DNA of 64,000 nt from Acidobacteriaceae bacterium dw_441 (lineage in GTDB: Bacteria > Acidobacteriota > Terriglobia > Terriglobales > Acidobacteriaceae). Below the pieces are notes generated by a model. The model had not been told where the DNA came from. It saw only the letters and a list, made by a program, of their open reading frames with translations, and made no database searches. Position 1 is the stretch's first letter, and every line of letters starts with the position of its first letter. Both the position numbers and the translations under genes were made by a program. The stretch spans positions 558,001 to 622,000 of the forward strand of contig JAAVVA010000001.1 of NCBI GenBank assembly GCA_018449715.1. The letters are read 5' to 3'. This document shows positions 61,621 to 64,000 of this stretch, piece by piece.

Positions 61621-62568
61621 TTACTGCTTTGGTAGAGGCGTCGCCAGCAGAAGGTGGATCGCGTCCTGATAGCTCATGGCGGGCATGATCTGGAAGTTCG
61701 AGGCATCGGAGTCCATCTTGATGTTGATGGTCTTCACCATGAGGGCGCGGATGGTGATGCGCTCGCTGAAGCGGACGAAGAACCAGTGACCGTTGCCCGG
61801 GTCGGCCTGATCGAAGATGAGGTGGCCGCCGGGATAGATGTGCGCCAGCATTCCCCAGCCGAAGTTCACGCCGCGAAAGATGTGCCCTTCCATGCGGACG
61901 ACCTGTTTTGATTGTTCGTCGATCCATGCGCGACCGCGCAGGCCGGTGAGGGCCTCGGCGGTCGTGCTGGGAGGGTGGAACTTCGGGTTGGGCTCGTAGT
62001 CGAGGACGATCTCGCGGCGGCTAGGGTTGCGGCCTGTCTGCGGCTGGCCGGGGACGTAGGTGTAGAGCATGGAGTCGGGCATCAGGCGAACGAGCGAGTC
62101 GGCGATCTTCATGCCGGACTCGTTATTTTTTACGTGCTTGCGAAAGCCCTCGGGGTCTTTCAGCATGTCGTCGAGGCGCTGGCGCTCGGCCTTGTCCTGC
62201 TCCTCGGTCAGAGGCTTGCCGTCGAGCAGGATGAGACGTGCAACGCTGCCGTCGCGGCTCTGGATGATGTCGCGGATCTTTTCGCCCTTCGCGTCGACGA
62301 TGTGCATGTGGTAGCGGAGGTAGGAGCTGCGGTCGTGGATGGTGTCCAACTCCTTCGCCGCGGCATCGACCACCCAGTTGCGCGGGGGAATCGCCTGGAG
62401 AGAGGCGGGAATGGATGCATCTGCGTCGGGCGACTGAGCACATGCCGGAAGACTCGCGGCAAAGATCCCGAGAAAAAAGAGAAGTGCGATACAGGCGAGC
62501 TTTCCCGAAAAGGGAAGCGGGTCGCAGATGGATTCTTTGTTACGTTCTCTGCTGCTTTTTTCCTTCAT
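61621..62568 (-). CDS. Exported protein of unknown function, convergent with the racemase-like gene
   Basis: 315 residues from ATG 62568. Signal peptide with LPACAQS (lipobox-like LPAC, or cleavage after AQ). The mature part has blocks IHDRSSYLRYHMHIVDAKGE, YVPGQPQTGRNPSRREIVLD and a beta-rich C-terminus (HIFRGVNFGWGMLAHIYPGG, RITIRALMVKTINIKM). It resembles the outer-membrane-lipoprotein-sorting type fold only loosely. No assigned function. Confidence 0.78.
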   Translation of the reverse strand: MKEKSSRERNKESICDPLPFSGKLACIALLFFLGIFAASLPACAQSPDADASIPASLQAIPPRNWVVDAAAKELDTIHDRSSYLRYHMHIVDAKGEKIRDIIQSRDGSVARLILLDGKPLTEEQDKAERQRLDDMLKDPEGFRKHVKNNESGMKIADSLVRLMPDSMLYTYVPGQPQTGRNPSRREIVLDYEPNPKFHPPSTTAEALTGLRGRAWIDEQSKQVVRMEGHIFRGVNFGWGMLAHIYPGGHLIFDQADPGNGHWFFVRFSERITIRALMVKTINIKMDSDASNFQIMPAMSYQDAIHLLLATPLPKQ

Positions 62569-62741
62569 CTGTGTGACCCGAAGGGGATGAGTGTTTGCGT
62601 ACGGAAGCACTGTATTGACTATCTTACGTAGGACGCGCGGTCCAATGAAATGTTTTCCGGTTTGCCTCATGGGAAAGCGTTGGGTATAGTTCGGGCAAGG
62701 CGCAGAAACGAGAGCGTACTGCTTCGGGAGACGAGAAAAGC

Positions 62742-63146
62742 ATGAAGCCAGCAGAGGGTTCCACTGTTATCGGCAAGTCGGTCACGATCCGCGGAGAGTT
62801 GTCGGGGAGCGAAGACCTGTATATGGATGGTGATATCGAAGGTTCGATAACGCTTCCCGAACATGGGTTGACGATTGGACCGAACGCCCGGGTGCAGGCC
62901 GACATTCGCGTGCGCGATCTTGTGGTGTTCGGCAAGGTCAAGGGCAACATGACCGCCACGGGGCGCGTGGATATTCGCAACTCGGCACTGGTGGACGGCG
63001 ACATCGTGAGCGGACGTCTTTCGATCGAAGAGAACGCAACGATCAAGGGCAAGGTGACGCTTGGCGGCGGCTCCGAGAAGGTCGCTCCTGTTTCGGCCGC
63101 TGCGCAGCCCGCGCAGGAGACGTTGCAGCTTGAGTCGAAGGCGTAG
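62742..63146 (+). CDS. Bactofilin
   Basis: 134 residues. The repetitive beta-helix core of DUF583 is obvious: TVIGKSVTIRGELSGSEDLY, GDIEGSITLP, ARVQADIRVRDLVVFGKVKG, GRVDIRNSALVDGDIVSGRL and ENATIKGKVTLGG. Bactofilins polymerise into membrane-associated filaments that shape cells or localise enzymes. The Ala-rich tail (SAAAQPAQETLQLESKA) may be the anchoring end. The next gene starts 18 bases later, so a shared role is likely. Confidence 0.95.
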   Translation: MKPAEGSTVIGKSVTIRGELSGSEDLYMDGDIEGSITLPEHGLTIGPNARVQADIRVRDLVVFGKVKGNMTATGRVDIRNSALVDGDIVSGRLSIEENATIKGKVTLGGGSEKVAPVSAAAQPAQETLQLESKA

Positions 63147-63163
63147 CGGGAGGAAGCGGACGA

Positions 63164-63796
63164 ATGCGGAATCTCTTCGGCGGCGGCGCGGGGTCCTCGC
63201 GTGGCTCGGATGCAGGTAAGACACCACGACACTCCAGCGGATGGAAGGAGCTTCAGAAGCATCTGAAGAGCCAGGAGTCGCTGCGTGTGTTGGATATCGG
63301 ACCGACTTCTTCGGCCAACATCAACTACATCACCAGCCTGGGTCATAGCATCTACATGGCAAACCTGGTGGAAGAGTCTGCGAAGCCGGAGTGGCTTACT
63401 CCGGGGGAGGCAGGGGAGGAGCCGAAGTTCGACACGGAGCGTTTCTTTGAGACGAATCTCAACTTCTCGGGCCGGCAGTTCGACGTCGTCATCCTGTGGG
63501 ATACGGCGGATTTCCTGCCGGAGTCATTGGTGGAGCCGATCTTCGAGAAGATTTACGAGGTGATGGCGTCCGGTGGACTGATGCTTGCCTTCTTTCACAC
63601 CTCGAACGATCCGGGAACCACGTTCAACCGTTATCACCTGACGGATACCGAGGTTGTAGAGATGCAGAAGGCGGGAAGTTATCCTGTGCTGAGAAGTTAC
63701 AGTAACCGCAATATTGAAGCTCTGCTCAAGAAGTTCAGCGGTTATCGTTTTTTCCTTGCGAAGGATAACCTGCGCGAGGTGATTGTTACCCGCTAA
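63164..63796 (+). CDS. Class I methyltransferase-like protein, bactofilin partner
   Basis: 210 residues. A Rossmann-like core is visible: motif I at RVLDIGPTSSANINYI, acidic residue near YMANLVEES, motif IV FDVVILWDTADFLP and a following GGLMLAFF. The Gly-rich SAM loop (usually GxGxG) is replaced by GPTSSAN, so activity with S-adenosylmethionine is uncertain. It follows the bactofilin gene by 18 bases and ends before a strong terminator. Confidence 0.72.
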   Translation: MRNLFGGGAGSSRGSDAGKTPRHSSGWKELQKHLKSQESLRVLDIGPTSSANINYITSLGHSIYMANLVEESAKPEWLTPGEAGEEPKFDTERFFETNLNFSGRQFDVVILWDTADFLPESLVEPIFEKIYEVMASGGLMLAFFHTSNDPGTTFNRYHLTDTEVVEMQKAGSYPVLRSYSNRNIEALLKKFSGYRFFLAKDNLREVIVTR

Positions 63797-63818
63797 CTTT
63801 CGATCCATCGAGAAAGAC

Positions 63819-63861
63819 AGAAAAGGCGTAACCGGTGCGATCTCTCGGTTACGCCTTTTCT
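63819..63861. terminator. Bidirectional terminator between the last two genes
   Basis: A perfect 16-bp stem (AGAAAAGGCGTAACCG at 63819-63834, complement at 63846-63861) with an 11-base loop; T-run on each strand. Confidence 0.92.
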
Positions 63862-63886
63862 AACTTCGCTAGTAAGAATACTGAAT

Positions 63887-64000
63887 TTACTTTGTCTTAG
63901 CTGCCGCAGACTTGCTTGCCGCAGACTTCGTTGCCTTGGACGAGGTCTGTTTTCTGCGCTCGGCCCAGCGACGTTTCATCGCATCGGCGATACGCTTGCG
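63887..64000 (-). CDS. C-terminus of a Lys/Ala-rich basic protein (cut by the window end)
   Basis: Only the last 37 residues are present: RKRIADAMKRRWAERRKQ followed by a Lys/Ser/Ala tail ending AAKTK. RIADAMKRRW-type motifs with a basic tail are common in small DNA-binding or nucleoid-like proteins of Acidobacteriota, and the composition suggests nucleic-acid contact. No domain can be named from the fragment. Confidence 0.7.
   Translation of the reverse strand, partial: RKRIADAMKRRWAERRKQTSSKATKSAASKSAAAKTK

Noticed and set aside
1-64000. CRISPR arrays, insertion sequences and prophage genes
   Set aside because: No regularly spaced repeats, transposase motifs or phage structural genes could be found by eye.

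Overview
High-GC, gene-dense bacterial chromosome, most likely Acidobacteriota of the Terriglobia (Granulicella, Edaphobacter or Terriglobus relatives). Pointers: a VWA protein of the acidobacterial VWFA-related type paired with a large secreted protein of unknown function, a Tat-exported GH95 enzyme, an intergenic palindromic repeat of the kind seen in these genomes, and typical Gram-negative envelope genes (LptF/G permease, OmpA lipoprotein, bactofilin). The assignment rests on gene content read by eye, not on a marker gene. No phage, insertion sequence, CRISPR array or rRNA is visible.

Layout. 1-8.4 kb: LptF/G-type permease (cut by the window edge), PLD-like protein, an overlapping two-component pair, NIPSNAP protein, triple-DUF3011 secreted protein, acyl-CoA desaturase and a rhamnose transporter (rhaT). 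8.4-11.4 kb: lutABC, divergent from rhaT, for oxidation of L-lactate, an end product of one deoxysugar route. 11.7-16.0 kb: an overlapping pair encoding a 1062-residue secreted protein and a VWA protein. 16-21.5 kb: oxidoreductase, a 59-residue membrane protein, lipoprotein hydrolase, GH95 fucosidase, VOC protein. 21.5-25.6 kb: a candidate redox-signalling cluster made of a cyclic-nucleotide-domain histidine kinase, a receiver-thioredoxin reductase fusion and a divergent LuxR-type regulator whose receiver lacks the phosphorylatable Asp. 25.6-39.7 kb: mostly housekeeping (P5C dehydrogenase, RarA, TrmH-type methylase, TsaC, YdcF, DUF92, beta-propeller lipoprotein, ECF sigma/anti-sigma pair, TlyA, NAD kinase, CoaA).

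39.7-44.3 kb is a four-gene iron-uptake operon: an FTR1 permease fused to DUF2318, two FtsX-type permeases and an ATPase, like the Campylobacter p19 locus but without p19 here. It has a readable promoter with a palindrome in the spacer. 44.3-46.4 kb: two tRNA-Arg genes flank a HxlR regulator and SDR enzyme. 46.4-50.4 kb: Tat-exported aldo/keto reductase and larB-larC-larE for the nickel-pincer nucleotide cofactor, with no larA in the window. 50.4-64 kb: GT39-like membrane protein, YpfJ metalloprotease, pyrophosphatase, GDSL esterase, UvrC with an inserted linker, OmpA lipoprotein, MazG, a GNAT/enolase-superfamily pair suggestive of N-acylamino-acid racemization, a secreted unknown, bactofilin with a methyltransferase-like partner, and the tail of a basic protein cut by the window end.

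Terminators between convergent genes are unusually clear (perfect 12-17 bp stems), which helps define transcription units. Functional names come from motif recognition; no database search was possible.
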